Assembly: GCA_029238665.1 (NCBI GenBank)
Contig: JAQWFQ010000030.1
Coordinates: 1-64,000, forward strand
Direction of reading: 5' to 3'
Origin: Crocinitomicaceae bacterium
Lineage (GTDB): Bacteria > Bacteroidota > Bacteroidia > Flavobacteriales_D > Crocinitomicaceae
Length of the DNA: 64,000 bases
Numbering within the stretch: the stretch's first letter is position 1; each line of letters starts with the position of its first letter. A model generated the notes under the pieces. The model saw only the letters and a program-made list of their open reading frames with translations, did not search any database and had not been told where the DNA came from. This document shows, piece after piece, positions 45,053-54,815 of the stretch. Made by a program: the position numbers and the translations under genes.

Positions 45053-45697
45053 CTATTTAACTCTTTTTTCCAACATTGGAACAAAACTAAAGACACCAAA
45101 CTCTTCGATTTCTAAATCTGTTTCCGAGATCTTAGTTATTCGCTTCATTTCCTGCTCATCTCCTTCTCCGATAGGAATTATCATCACCCCTCCTATTTTT
45201 AATTGGTCAACTAAATCTTTTGGAATTTTTGGCGCACCACATGTAATAATAACCTTATCAAAAGGCGCATACAATGGAAGTCCTTTATAGCCATCTCCAA
45301 AGCTAAGTCGCGGTGTAAAACCAAGTTTTTGAATAATAGTCTTTGCTTTTAAATGCAATGGCTTGTGGCGCTCTATACTGAAAACCTTAGCTCCCAAAGC
45401 ACACAGTATTGAGGTTTGAAAACCTGATCCCGTTCCAATTTCAAGTATTTTATCTCCCCGATTAACATCGAGTAATTGTGTTTGAAAAGCAACCGTATAA
45501 GGATGACTTATTGTTTGCCCTGATCCAATCTGAAACGGCATATTTGAATACGCTTGCTCAGCAAAAGCATTGTCTAAAAAGTAATGGCGCGGAACACTAT
45601 CAAAGGCTTTTAGAATAGACTCCTGCCCTATCCCTTTATCCCTCAACTCATTAATAAGTTTTTTTCGCATCCCTTTATATTTAAACGTATCCTGCAT
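45053..45697 (-). CDS. pcm: Protein-L-isoaspartate O-methyltransferase
   Basis: This 214-residue SAM-dependent enzyme repairs damaged Asp/Asn residues by methylating L-isoaspartate. The PIMT motifs are visible: VPRHYFLDNAFAEQAYSN, GQTISHPYTVAFQTQLLD, the SAM loop EIGTGSGFQTSIL (about 82-94), and IITCGAPKIP (about 150). Length fits. It converges on trxB, sharing the terminator. Confidence 0.96.
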   Translation of the reverse strand: MQDTFKYKGMRKKLINELRDKGIGQESILKAFDSVPRHYFLDNAFAEQAYSNMPFQIGSGQTISHPYTVAFQTQLLDVNRGDKILEIGTGSGFQTSILCALGAKVFSIERHKPLHLKAKTIIQKLGFTPRLSFGDGYKGLPLYAPFDKVIITCGAPKIPKDLVDQLKIGGVMIIPIGEGDEQEMKRITKISETDLEIEEFGVFSFVPMLEKRVK

Positions 45698-45810
45698 ACC
45701 TCAAATGTAACGCTATTCTAAATTCTTTTTGAAAATAATTTTCTAACAATTTACTGTTGAACATTGTTATTTATTGGTGTAAACGGTATTCAAGTCCTTT
45801 GAGAAATACC

Positions 45811-45818
45811 TATATTTG
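45811..45818 (+). promoter_or_regulatory. -7 box TATATTTG for the acyl-CoA carboxylase gene
   Basis: TATATTTG matches the consensus and ends 23 bp before the ATG at 45842. A well-spaced -33 TTTG is not obvious. Confidence 0.5.
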
Positions 45819-45841
45819 AAGCACTTTATTACAGACTACAC

Positions 45842-47485
45842 ATGGGAATTTCAAAAAAAGAACTAGAATTCAACAAGAATCATGATGAAATGCGCTTAAA
45901 GATTTCTGCGCTAAATCGTACATTAGAAACGATTCATGATGGTGGAGGAAAAAAGAAACAAGAAAAACTACACGCCAAAGGAAAACTTACCGCGCGTGAA
46001 CGAATAGATCTATTATTAGACAAGGGGACAGAACGCTTTGAAATGGGCGCGCTTGCTGGCTATGGAATGTATAAAGAACATGGTGACTGTCCGGCTGGTG
46101 GTGTTGTTACTGTAATTGGATATGTTTCGGGGAAACAATGCATCGTGGTTGCTAATGACGCTACAGTTAAAGCTGGAGCATGGTTCCCTATTACAGGGAA
46201 GAAAAACCTACGTGCTCAGGAAATAGCCATGGAAAACAAGCTACCTATTATCTACCTTGTAGACTCTGCAGGGGTTTATCTTCCAATGCAAGATGAAATC
46301 TTCCCAGACAAAGAACACTTCGGACGAATCTTTAGAAACAACGCAGTAATGAGCTCTATGGGAATTACTCAAATAGCCGCCGTAATGGGAAGCTGTGTTG
46401 CAGGTGGAGCCTATCTACCCATTATGTCTGACGAATCTTTAATCGTGAATAAAACAGGCACAATCTTTTTAGCTGGCTCCTATTTAGTTAAAGCTGCAAT
46501 TGGAGAATCTATAGACAACGAAACATTAGGTGGAGCAACGACACACACGCAATTATCAGGTGTATGTGACTACAACACCGAAAATGATGAAGAGTGCCTT
46601 GAAACTATTCGTGACTTAATGGATAAGATAGGGAGCTCTGAAAATGCAGGCTTCAACAGGAAAGAATCTGTTGAACCAGCTAGAGATCCAAAAGATATTT
46701 ATGGCATCATGCCAGAAGACCGCTCTAAACCATACAATGTTAGAGACATCATTAAATGTATTGTTGATGACTCCAAGTTTACAGAATATAAAGCTGACTA
46801 CGGGAAATCTATCGTTTGTACATATGCCCGTATAGATGGATGGAGCGTAGGGATAGTTGCAAATCAAAGAGAAATTGTTAAAAATGCAAAAGGAGAAATG
46901 CAATTTGGCGGTGTGATTTATTCAGACTCCGCAGATAAATCTGCTCGATTTATCATGAATTGCAACCAGAAGAATATTCCGTTGGTTTTTCTTCAAGATG
47001 TTACAGGATTTATGGTAGGGTCTAAAAGTGAACACGGTGGAATTATAAAAGACGGTGCAAAAATGGTTAGCGCAATGGCGAATTCTGTTGTTCCAAAATT
47101 CACCGTAATAATGGGGAACTCATATGGCGCTGGTAATTACGCAATGTGCGGAAAAGCTTATGATCCACGATTAATTGTAGGATGGCCTACTGCTGAAATG
47201 GCTGTTATGAGTGGTTCTGCAGCTGCTAAAGTTTTACTTCAAATTGAAGTTGCGTCTTTAAAATCTCGCGGAGAAGAAATTACAGCTGAACGTGAAAAGG
47301 AATTGTTTAATTCAATAAAAAGCAAATACGACGAACAAACCTCTCCCTACTATGCTGCAAGCAGAATTTGGATGGACGCTATTATTGACCCAGCTGATAC
47401 ACGAAAAACAATTTCTATGGGTATTGAAATGGCAAACCATAAAAAAGCTGAAAAAGCTTACAATGTAGGAGTCATACAGGCATAA
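45842..47485 (+). CDS. Acyl-CoA carboxylase beta subunit (methylcrotonyl-CoA carboxylase-like)
   Basis: This 547-residue carboxyltransferase subunit moves a carboxyl group from carboxybiotin to an acyl-CoA. The two crotonase-fold halves are complete: KLTARERIDLLLD, GGVVTVIGYVSG, VANDATVKAGAWFPIT, VMGSCVAGGAYLPIMSDE, then the second half with LQDVTGFMVGSKSEHGGII and VIMGNSYGAGNYAMCG. The oxyanion Gly-Gly pairs are present. The pattern is closest to methylcrotonyl-CoA carboxylase (leucine breakdown). The biotin-carrying alpha subunit is not in this window, so the substrate is not certain. The elaA gene follows by 22 bp. Confidence 0.92.
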   Translation: MGISKKELEFNKNHDEMRLKISALNRTLETIHDGGGKKKQEKLHAKGKLTARERIDLLLDKGTERFEMGALAGYGMYKEHGDCPAGGVVTVIGYVSGKQCIVVANDATVKAGAWFPITGKKNLRAQEIAMENKLPIIYLVDSAGVYLPMQDEIFPDKEHFGRIFRNNAVMSSMGITQIAAVMGSCVAGGAYLPIMSDESLIVNKTGTIFLAGSYLVKAAIGESIDNETLGGATTHTQLSGVCDYNTENDEECLETIRDLMDKIGSSENAGFNRKESVEPARDPKDIYGIMPEDRSKPYNVRDIIKCIVDDSKFTEYKADYGKSIVCTYARIDGWSVGIVANQREIVKNAKGEMQFGGVIYSDSADKSARFIMNCNQKNIPLVFLQDVTGFMVGSKSEHGGIIKDGAKMVSAMANSVVPKFTVIMGNSYGAGNYAMCGKAYDPRLIVGWPTAEMAVMSGSAAAKVLLQIEVASLKSRGEEITAEREKELFNSIKSKYDEQTSPYYAASRIWMDAIIDPADTRKTISMGIEMANHKKAEKAYNVGVIQA

Positions 47486-47507
47486 AACAACACAAAGAAC
47501 AAGCGAC

Positions 47508-47960
47508 ATGCATTTAGACTGGCAAATAAAACATTACAGTGATTTAACACTAAATGAATTTCACGACATTGTTGCACTTCGTATACGCGTATTTATTGTA
47601 GAGCAAAATTGTCCCTACCAAGAATTAGACGGAAAAGATAAAAAAGCATACCATTTATTATGCCGTGATGGCAAAGGAAACATCGTTGCCACCACACGTA
47701 TACTTCCTCCTGGTCTTCCCTATACAGAATGTGCTATCGGAAGGGTTGTAACAGAAAGCAGCATACGCGGAAAAGGAATTGGTCACGAACTAATGAATTT
47801 TTCAGTGAAGTTTGCCCGACAGGAATTCGGAACATCTTCGATTATAATCTCTGCTCAAAAACATTTAGAAAATTACTACAGACAACACAACTTCATCTCT
47901 ACAGGCAATGAATACCTGGAAGATGGAATACCACATGTTGAAATGAAATTAAAACAATAA
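47508..47960 (+). CDS. elaA: ElaA-family GNAT acetyltransferase
   Basis: This 150-residue protein matches ElaA: the N-terminal WQIKHYSDLTLNEFHDIVALR, VFIVEQNCPYQELDGKDK and the acetyl-CoA loop VTESSIRGKGIGHELM (R-x2-G-x-G/A, about 84-99). It should acetylate a small molecule or a protein N-terminus; the natural substrate of ElaA is not known. It lies 22 bp after the carboxylase gene and 4 bp before the M13 peptidase gene, so the three are probably one operon. Confidence 0.93.
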   Translation: MHLDWQIKHYSDLTLNEFHDIVALRIRVFIVEQNCPYQELDGKDKKAYHLLCRDGKGNIVATTRILPPGLPYTECAIGRVVTESSIRGKGIGHELMNFSVKFARQEFGTSSIIISAQKHLENYYRQHNFISTGNEYLEDGIPHVEMKLKQ

Positions 47961-47964
47961 AACC

Positions 47965-50028
47965 ATGAAAAATTTAATCCTATTAAGTTCAATTGCATTA
48001 ACACTAGCTTCGTGTGACCTACCAAAAAAGGCTACTGAATCAAGTATTGACAACACTGAACACTCCAACAATAAAGGGAAGCGTCAAACAATTGACACCG
48101 AATACCTGGATGTAGAAATTAGCCCACGCACAGATTTTTTTAATTATGCAAACGGCAGCTGGCTTGTAAAGAACCCTGTTCCCGCATCGGAATCTAGGTG
48201 GGGAAGTTTTAACGAACTGGATCAGAGTAACAAAAAGAAATTAGCCGTAATCCTTACAGATGCCAAAAATGCTGACGCACCAAAAGGAACAATGCTACAA
48301 ATTCTAGGCGACTACTACGCTTCTTACATTGATATGGACCGTAGAAATGAACTTGGAATGCAGTCAATCAAAGCAGACTTAGCAGAGATTGACCAACTAG
48401 AATCTAAAGACCGGCTAATCACCTTGATTTCTAACCTCCACAGCAAAGGAGTACACCCATTCTTTTACTTTGGTGTTGGACAAGACTTGATGAATGTTGA
48501 CTACCACTCTGTTAATTTTTACCAAGCCGGAATTGGGTTGCCAAATAAAGACTACTACATTGAAAGTGATAAAGCCGACATTTTAGATCAGTACAGAGAA
48601 CATTTAATTACACTGTTTTCAAAATGTGAATCGAACGAGTCAAGTACCCTAATAGCTGATGATGTCTTATCTATAGAAAGGCAACTAGCGAAAGCCATGA
48701 TGTCTAGAGCAGAGCAAAGAGTCCCTGAAAACACGTACAATAAGTTTTCTAAGGAAGACTTTATTCTAAATGCAGGGGCACTCAACATTGAAGAATACAT
48801 AGCAAACATTGGGATTGGAAACTTTGATTCAATTATTGTAGGTCAACCCAAATTTTTAACTCAATTAGGCAACTTAATCCAAAACACAGAGTTAAGCGTA
48901 ATTAAGAATTACTTAAAGTGGAATGTTTTAAATCATTATGCAGGGCATTTATCTGACGAGTTTGTTCAAGCCAACTTTGACTTCTACGGAGGTGTGTTAA
49001 CTGGCAAGAGTGAAATGAAACCAATTGGTGATCGAGCAACAAACGAAATTACAAACATGGCATTTGGAGAATTGCTAGGAAAAGCCTTTGTAGGTCGTCA
49101 TTTTTCTGATGAAGCTCAACTAAGAGTAAACAAGATGGTCGACAACTTACTCGTTGTCTTTAAAGAGCGAATTGATGCATTAAACTGGATGTCAGTTGAT
49201 ACAAAAAAGCAAGCAACTATAAAGCTAAATGCCATTGGAAGAAAATTAGGGTTCCCAAATAAATGGGAAGATTTCAGCGACCTCTCTTTTAGCGCTACAG
49301 ATTACATTGGAAATATAAACCAATCAGCAGTAAGGTCACACCGAAAAAATTTAGCTAAACTGAATAAAAAGGTAGACAAAGAAGAATGGGGAATGCCTGC
49401 TCATATGGTGAACGCATATTACCACCCCCTATTAAATGAAATTGCTTTTCCTGCTGGAATTATGCAAGAACCTTTCTTTAGTAACAACTACGAAGATGCG
49501 GTTAACTACGGAAGAATAGGAATGGTTATTGGCCACGAATTTACACACGGATTTGATGATATGGGTTCTAAATTTGCCGCCGATGGAACATTTAGAAACT
49601 GGTGGACAGAGCAAGACCTTGCCGCCTTCAAAGAACGCACGGAGAAACTAGGAGAAACATTTGCAGGGTTCTGTCCAATTGAAGGACATTGTGTTAATTC
49701 GGATTTAACCATGGGCGAAAACATTGCTGACCTAGGAGGATTAACCATGGCCTATTACGCATACGCTAAAACGGATGAATTTAAACTTGCTAAAACAAGA
49801 AATGGATTTACCCCTGCACAGCGTTTCTTTATTGCATACGCACAACTATGGAAAATAAACTACACCGATGAGGAGCTAAAAAATAGAATTGCCAACGACC
49901 CACATTCTCCAGGGATGTATCGTGTAAACGGTCCGCTTATGAATTGCCCAGAGTTTTTTGATGCGTTTAACGTTCAGGAAGGTGATGAAATGAGAAATTC
50001 TAAAGATAAGATTTCAAAAATCTGGTAA
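47965..50028 (+). CDS. M13-family (neprilysin/PepO-like) metallopeptidase lipoprotein
   Basis: This 687-residue zinc peptidase carries a lipobox (LALTLASC-type; SSIALTLASCDLPKK). The mature part starts with the M13 N-terminal region (SPRTDFFNYANGSWL). The catalytic site is H524-E525-F-T-H528 and E585 in GENIADLGG. The conserved substrate-binding NAYYHPLLNEIAFPAGI stands just before it. It should act on peptides at the cell envelope. Length is normal. It is the last gene before a strong terminator and starts 4 bp after elaA. Confidence 0.95.
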   Translation: MKNLILLSSIALTLASCDLPKKATESSIDNTEHSNNKGKRQTIDTEYLDVEISPRTDFFNYANGSWLVKNPVPASESRWGSFNELDQSNKKKLAVILTDAKNADAPKGTMLQILGDYYASYIDMDRRNELGMQSIKADLAEIDQLESKDRLITLISNLHSKGVHPFFYFGVGQDLMNVDYHSVNFYQAGIGLPNKDYYIESDKADILDQYREHLITLFSKCESNESSTLIADDVLSIERQLAKAMMSRAEQRVPENTYNKFSKEDFILNAGALNIEEYIANIGIGNFDSIIVGQPKFLTQLGNLIQNTELSVIKNYLKWNVLNHYAGHLSDEFVQANFDFYGGVLTGKSEMKPIGDRATNEITNMAFGELLGKAFVGRHFSDEAQLRVNKMVDNLLVVFKERIDALNWMSVDTKKQATIKLNAIGRKLGFPNKWEDFSDLSFSATDYIGNINQSAVRSHRKNLAKLNKKVDKEEWGMPAHMVNAYYHPLLNEIAFPAGIMQEPFFSNNYEDAVNYGRIGMVIGHEFTHGFDDMGSKFAADGTFRNWWTEQDLAAFKERTEKLGETFAGFCPIEGHCVNSDLTMGENIADLGGLTMAYYAYAKTDEFKLAKTRNGFTPAQRFFIAYAQLWKINYTDEELKNRIANDPHSPGMYRVNGPLMNCPEFFDAFNVQEGDEMRNSKDKISKIW

Positions 50029-50047
50029 TTTCAGAAACATTTCTAAA

Positions 50048-50081
50048 CTAAAAAAGGGACCCTATCGAGCCCCTTTTTTAG
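50048..50081 (+). terminator. Rho-independent terminator after the M13 peptidase gene
   Basis: CTAAAAAAGGG (50048-50058) and CCCTTTTTTAG (50071-50081) are perfect 11-bp arms with a 12-base loop; the T-run is part of the right arm. It lies 19 bp after the stop. Confidence 0.85.
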
Positions 50082-50091
50082 TTTATTAATA

Positions 50092-50247
50092 TTAATTCAA
50101 TGAGACAATAACCTTGCTCATTCCTTTTAATTTTTTAACCTCAACAGACTTGCTGTAATTCAGTATAGCTTTGATTGTTGCGGTATTCGGTGTGACTTTT
50201 AACTCTTCACAAGGAGCAATAGTAGTGTATTTTTTTAACATAGGCAT
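50092..50247 (-). CDS. Small conserved-looking protein, 51 aa
   Basis: This ORF of 51 codons (MPMLKKYTTIAPCEELKVTP at the start, LKGMSKVIVSLN at the end) lies 63 bp downstream of the vWA protein gene on the same strand. The composition is protein-like, with a central AILNYSKSVEV. It resembles short Bacteroidota proteins with a P-C/N-E-L-K-V-x-P and LNYSK pattern that I recall but cannot check here. The start could be the second ATG at 50241. No signal peptide. It could be mistaken for intergenic DNA because of its size. Confidence 0.65.
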   Translation of the reverse strand: MPMLKKYTTIAPCEELKVTPNTATIKAILNYSKSVEVKKLKGMSKVIVSLN

Positions 50248-50310
50248 TTATTGTTTGGTTACATAGATAACGCCTAATTATTAAACTTATTGCAAGTGTA
50301 TTAAACAATC

Positions 50311-52383
50311 CTAATACAAGCCCGAATACCTTCGAACAAGCCACTCAACACTCAATAGAAACACGATTACAACCAGCAAGAGCTTCCAGTCAATAAGATT
50401 TAAAAAAGTAGACTCTTGGTAACTAACACTTACAATATCTTTTCTATTTTCAACATCATTGAATAATTTGTCAGTCTTATTTAACGGGTAAAACTGGCCA
50501 TTTGACCTGGTTGATATTTGTTCAAGTATATTGTGGTTTGCGCGCGTCTCCAAATCTTCCAGCGAGCTATTCTCAACGATAAATGAACCTGATTTCTTAT
50601 GATTAAGACCCGAATACTTCGCGCTAGCCTTCCAGCTATAAACACCTTGACTTAAGGTCCCTAAATCTAGTGTGTAATTATTTTCGTTTTTACCAAAAGT
50701 GTACTCTGTAGAAACCCCTTCTGTATTAGTAAGGTAAAGCGCTATCTCTGGGCTTGTAATAAGATCAAAGGAAGCGTTATAAAACTCAGCCCTCAAAATA
50801 ATTGGATCTCGAGATAACACACGTTTAGGAAAGTTAATTCGTAACGGCTCTAAATTTGACTTAACAGTAAGGTATTGTGTTGTTTTTTGAATTAACTCGT
50901 TAAATAAATCGTTGTTTTCAGACTCCGCATATTCAGACAACTTCCATCTCCAAAGTCCTTCTCCTACAAGAACACCATACTTCACACCATTGGTTGAATT
51001 GAAATAAAGCACAGGCACTTCTTTAACAATCCCTCCTATCATTTGTTTAAGAAGAGTATTATTACCGTGCTGTCTTAATCGACCAAACAATACAGTTAAG
51101 GGCTGCCAACGTTTAACAGCACGCTTCAATTGACTTGACACATCGAAGAGTTGAAATTCGTTTGCAAAAACTCCCTGAACTTGATCTGTAGACCTTGTAG
51201 ATGGCAAACGCACCCCAATATTCATATCACTCACAAACGACCTTGACGAATTAAGCCCTAAGAGGTATAAGGCAGGAGTTTTTGTCGCACGTATAGCACG
51301 ATATAGATCTGAACCATCCTCTGAAGGATTGTGCCAAATAGCTAACGAACATCCATCTAAACTCCCATCCCACTCATCAATTAGAACAGTAGAAACGTCC
51401 ATATTGTCATTCTTATCTAACTCCTGTTTTATTGCAGAAACATCTGGATGTGGGGCATTTGCGAATACAAACACCTTACTACGCGAATCTATCACTTCTA
51501 CATATACTGTTCTTGAATTATTTTCATAGGATGATTCACTAGACTCCTTTTTCAGTTTAACGGTGTAAGAAATAAAGCCAATATCGTCAGCATCAGTCAT
51601 AAAACTCACATTGATGAAATCTAAGTTACCATCGGTATAACTTATTGTTTTTGAATCAATTTTGCGCTGTCCTTTCCAAAGGGAAATCTCCGTATTCCCC
51701 TTCCCCATCTTATGCCCTTCAATACTAATCTCAATCGGAAATTTATTCTTGTAAAAAGCAATATCATTTGTCGAAACAGTTCTTAACAACTGGTCTCGTT
51801 TAACAACAGTATCTCCTACTCCAATTGTAAATATAGGGGTGAGATTGATTTTTTCAGCGCCATATATTGGGCTTACACCCTCATTGAAGTTACCATCACT
51901 GATAAAGGTGATTCCGCCAACATTTCTATTGTAAAATTCATTGTAAATAAAATCAAATCCTGCATTTAAATTAGACTTAGACCCATCAAGTCTAATTGAA
52001 TCCAAACTAACTCCATCACCTATTGTGTAAGACTTAAATTCAAACCTATCCTTAAATTTCTCTTGTAGTTTTGCATGAAAACCTGCCACACGGCTCTTAA
52101 CCTTACTGCTATCAGCATAATTCAACAACGAACTTGAGTTATCTGTCAATGTAATGAAAACAGGTTTTTCAACCTTCACTTCTTTTCGTTCAAAAATCAC
52201 CCCAAACAAAAGCAGACCCAATAAAAAAAGTGTTGAGCTACGAAGGACAATTAAACTAAACCGTATTACTGTTTTTAATTCGTTTACTCGCGATTGTTTT
52301 CTGTAGTATAAAAAGGCTAACCCGAAACAGGCTATTCCAAATGGAAGTAACCAATAAAGCGATATGTCAGAAAAGAAATTCAT
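50311..52383 (-). CDS. BatA-like membrane protein with vWA-type domain and GATase-like region
   Basis: This 690-residue protein has two N-terminal transmembrane helices (about 9-27 and 41-63) and one at the C-terminus (about 664-682). After the second helix comes a vWA-like domain with a MIDAS-type D-x-S-x-S (TDNSSS, about 82-87) and FISDGNFNEG near 160. A central part (about 290-400) resembles the class I glutamine-amidotransferase-like fold seen in related Bacteroidota proteins, but no catalytic Cys is evident. Beta-sandwich segments follow. Relatives sit near BatA/BatB genes; none is visible here. It probably senses or holds an envelope partner through the periplasmic domains. Confidence 0.8.
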   Translation of the reverse strand: MNFFSDISLYWLLPFGIACFGLAFLYYRKQSRVNELKTVIRFSLIVLRSSTLFLLGLLLFGVIFERKEVKVEKPVFITLTDNSSSLLNYADSSKVKSRVAGFHAKLQEKFKDRFEFKSYTIGDGVSLDSIRLDGSKSNLNAGFDFIYNEFYNRNVGGITFISDGNFNEGVSPIYGAEKINLTPIFTIGVGDTVVKRDQLLRTVSTNDIAFYKNKFPIEISIEGHKMGKGNTEISLWKGQRKIDSKTISYTDGNLDFINVSFMTDADDIGFISYTVKLKKESSESSYENNSRTVYVEVIDSRSKVFVFANAPHPDVSAIKQELDKNDNMDVSTVLIDEWDGSLDGCSLAIWHNPSEDGSDLYRAIRATKTPALYLLGLNSSRSFVSDMNIGVRLPSTRSTDQVQGVFANEFQLFDVSSQLKRAVKRWQPLTVLFGRLRQHGNNTLLKQMIGGIVKEVPVLYFNSTNGVKYGVLVGEGLWRWKLSEYAESENNDLFNELIQKTTQYLTVKSNLEPLRINFPKRVLSRDPIILRAEFYNASFDLITSPEIALYLTNTEGVSTEYTFGKNENNYTLDLGTLSQGVYSWKASAKYSGLNHKKSGSFIVENSSLEDLETRANHNILEQISTRSNGQFYPLNKTDKLFNDVENRKDIVSVSYQESTFLNLIDWKLLLVVIVFLLSVEWLVRRYSGLY

Positions 52384-52460
52384 TTCTTCACGAAAATACG
52401 AAACTCAAGCACTTATTAGACAGAAGTAAAAACTTTTATCCCCAATTCTAGAAACAGGGT

Positions 52461-53396
52461 CTATTTACCTTCAAAATTTCTCATTGTGTAAGAGACACCT
52501 AAACCTAAAACAGATTTCAATTGAAGTCTCGGACCTACACCACCATTAACATCTCGAACATCAATATCATCATCATAAAGTAGATTCAAGTTTAAGGAAG
52601 CAGAAAACCAACTATTCACCTTAAAGTTTAAAATAATCTCTGCAGCAACATCAATATTTTCTGGATTATTTAAGTAATTAGAAAACAATTCTAGCTTAGA
52701 TCTCATCTTGATGTTTTTCACGATTTCTTTATTATACATCATTTTAAAATACGCTCCAACCTCTCCTCTGAAACGCCTGCCAGCAGTAAGAATATTCCCT
52801 AAATTGTCATAAGAAGCACCTTCGACACCAAAAGCCCCTGAATTTGCTAAGTCAGCATCGTTAACAAAAGTCATCTTAGATGCAACAGGAGATAAATAAA
52901 CCGAAAAGTGTTCTGTTGGTTTAAAGTCTACCCCAATTGCAAATGTTGAATAACCAGGAGCCATAAACTTAGACGTTCTAATTGAGTCATCTGGAGAAAT
53001 ATACCCATCAATAAATTGCGTTTTAAAATTCCCTAAAAATGCAACGTACCAAGACTCCTTAACTTTACACCCAAAGCTAGAGGTCAAATCAATTTTATCG
53101 TCTGTTTTTTGTATTGGACTAGCATTACCCTTTCCAATATACTGTATCCCTCCTAAAGACAAACCTAAATCATTCCCCCATTTATAGTTTCCTTTAGTAT
53201 AGTTTGCAGAAACATCAATAGCACCTAAAAGTGAAACATTGTTGCGCCCACCTGCATTCCAATTAACAAATGAAGACTGGGTCCCGTTTAAGCCATAACG
53301 TGCTTTAAGCTTCCAGTTTTTAGGTAGCGTATCTTCTTGCGCAAAAGAAGCCCCAATAGTAACTAATGTGAAAATAGCAATAAATAGATTTTTCAT
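52461..53396 (-). CDS. DUF3078 outer-membrane beta-barrel-like protein
   Basis: This 311-residue protein has a signal peptide (ending SFAQ) and the DUF3078 signature NWKLKARYGLNGTQSSFVNWNAGGRNNVSLLG. The remainder alternates short amphipathic strands (YTKGNYKWGNDLGLSLGG, FSVYLSPVASKMTF, RFRGEVGAYFKMMYNKEI) and ends in a strand with aromatic residues, as expected of an outer-membrane barrel. Function is unknown. It lies 77 bp upstream of the vWA-like gene on the same strand. Confidence 0.92.
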   Translation of the reverse strand: MKNLFIAIFTLVTIGASFAQEDTLPKNWKLKARYGLNGTQSSFVNWNAGGRNNVSLLGAIDVSANYTKGNYKWGNDLGLSLGGIQYIGKGNASPIQKTDDKIDLTSSFGCKVKESWYVAFLGNFKTQFIDGYISPDDSIRTSKFMAPGYSTFAIGVDFKPTEHFSVYLSPVASKMTFVNDADLANSGAFGVEGASYDNLGNILTAGRRFRGEVGAYFKMMYNKEIVKNIKMRSKLELFSNYLNNPENIDVAAEIILNFKVNSWFSASLNLNLLYDDDIDVRDVNGGVGPRLQLKSVLGLGVSYTMRNFEGK

Positions 53397-53565
53397 TTTT
53401 TGTTCTTGTTATTTTATCAAAAATAATCTTTTTTCATTTTCACATAACGTTCAATAGCTAGAATCTACAACCCCACCTCACCTTAAGATCTTACTAAAGC
53501 ACAATAATAAAGCCGACATCTGCTAAGAATTTAGTAATTTCGCATCGAAATAAAAAACACTAATA

Positions 53566-54747
53566 ATGAGTAAAGAAGTATATATAGTATCAGCATTAAG
53601 AACTCCAATGGGAAGCTTTGGAGGTGCTCTATCAACTGTACCAGCAACACAATTAGGTGCTGCAGCAATTAAAGGTGCATTAGACAAATCAGGTGTTTCT
53701 GCCGATATCGTAGGTGAGGTTTTTATGGGGAATGTTCTTCAAGCCAACCTAGGCCAGGCTCCTGCACGTCAAGCTGCTATGTTTGCAGGTCTATCTAACA
53801 GCGTTCCATGTACAACTGTAAACAAGGTTTGTGCTTCAGGAATGAAGGCAATGAGCATGGCTGCTCAATCAATCCTTTGTGGAGACAATGATGTTGTTGT
53901 TGCCGGAGGAATGGAAAACATGAGCATGGTTCCTCACTACTACAACGCTCGTACCGCAAGCAAATTAGGAGATGTTAAAATGTATGACGGAATGGTTAAA
54001 GATGGTTTAACTGACGTTTACAACAAGGTTCACATGGGCGTATGCGCTGACAAGTGTGCTACTGAACACAATATCTCAAGAGAAGATCAAGATAATTTTG
54101 CAATCGAATCATACAACCGTGCAGCAGCAGCATGGAATGATGGTAAATTTGATGATGAAATCGTTCCTGTTGAAGTTCCTCAAAGACGTAGCGATGCTAT
54201 TGTCGTTTCTAAAGATGAGGAGTATTCAAATGTTCGAATGGATAAAATTCCAGCATTGAGAGCTGTTTTTACAAAAGAAGGTACTGTTACAGCTGCAAAT
54301 GCCTCTACATTAAACGATGGCGCTTCTGCAGTAGTTTTAATGAGCAAAGAAAAAGCAGAAGAATTAAACATAAAACCACTTGCTAAACTAATTGGATATG
54401 GAGACGCATCACATGAGCCAGAATGGTTCACGACTGCACCTTCAAAAGCGGTACCTGTTGCCTTGAAAAAAGCAAATCTTACTATCGCTGACATTGATTA
54501 TTGGGAGTTAAACCAAGCATTTTCTGTTGTTGGTCTATACAACACAAAGGCACTAGGGCTAGATCCTGCTAAAGTTGATGTTAATGGTGGAGCGGTTGCT
54601 TTAGGTCACCCTCTAGGGAGCTCTGGGTCACGAATCATTGTTACCTTGATCAATGTATTAAAACAAAATGGAGGTAAATATGGTGCTGCTGGAATCTGTA
54701 ACGGAGGTGGTGGCGCTTCTGCTATGGTTATTGAAAATGTAAACTAA
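53566..54747 (+). CDS. Acetyl-CoA C-acetyl/acyltransferase (thiolase)
   Basis: This 393-residue thiolase has the nucleophile C89 in VNKVCASGMKAM, GGMENMS near 115, the His in GGAVALGHPLGSSGSR near 350, and the second Cys in GICNGGGGASA near 380. Length and motifs fit the biosynthetic (AtoB/ThlA) group, which makes or cleaves acetoacetyl-CoA. It is a single-gene unit with its own terminator. A weak box TAATTTCG lies about 23 bp upstream. Confidence 0.95.
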   Translation: MSKEVYIVSALRTPMGSFGGALSTVPATQLGAAAIKGALDKSGVSADIVGEVFMGNVLQANLGQAPARQAAMFAGLSNSVPCTTVNKVCASGMKAMSMAAQSILCGDNDVVVAGGMENMSMVPHYYNARTASKLGDVKMYDGMVKDGLTDVYNKVHMGVCADKCATEHNISREDQDNFAIESYNRAAAAWNDGKFDDEIVPVEVPQRRSDAIVVSKDEEYSNVRMDKIPALRAVFTKEGTVTAANASTLNDGASAVVLMSKEKAEELNIKPLAKLIGYGDASHEPEWFTTAPSKAVPVALKKANLTIADIDYWELNQAFSVVGLYNTKALGLDPAKVDVNGGAVALGHPLGSSGSRIIVTLINVLKQNGGKYGAAGICNGGGGASAMVIENVN

Positions 54748-54767
54748 TTGCAGTTAACATAAAACTC

Positions 54768-54802
54768 AAAGCCCCCTGCTAAATTTAGCAAGGGGCTTTT
54801 TT
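54768..54802 (+). terminator. Rho-independent terminator after the thiolase gene
   Basis: The arms 54768-54783 and 54784-54799 (AAAGCCCC at the base, TGCTAAA at the tip) pair over 16 bp with one C/A mismatch, followed by T. It lies 20 bp past the thiolase stop and before the convergent bshA stop. Confidence 0.92.
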
Positions 54803-54815
54803 ATAACCTAAGTTC

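Noticed and set aside
46644-46903. Short open frames on both strands inside the acyl-CoA carboxylase gene
   Set aside because: They are alternative-frame shadows of a complete, well-conserved enzyme.
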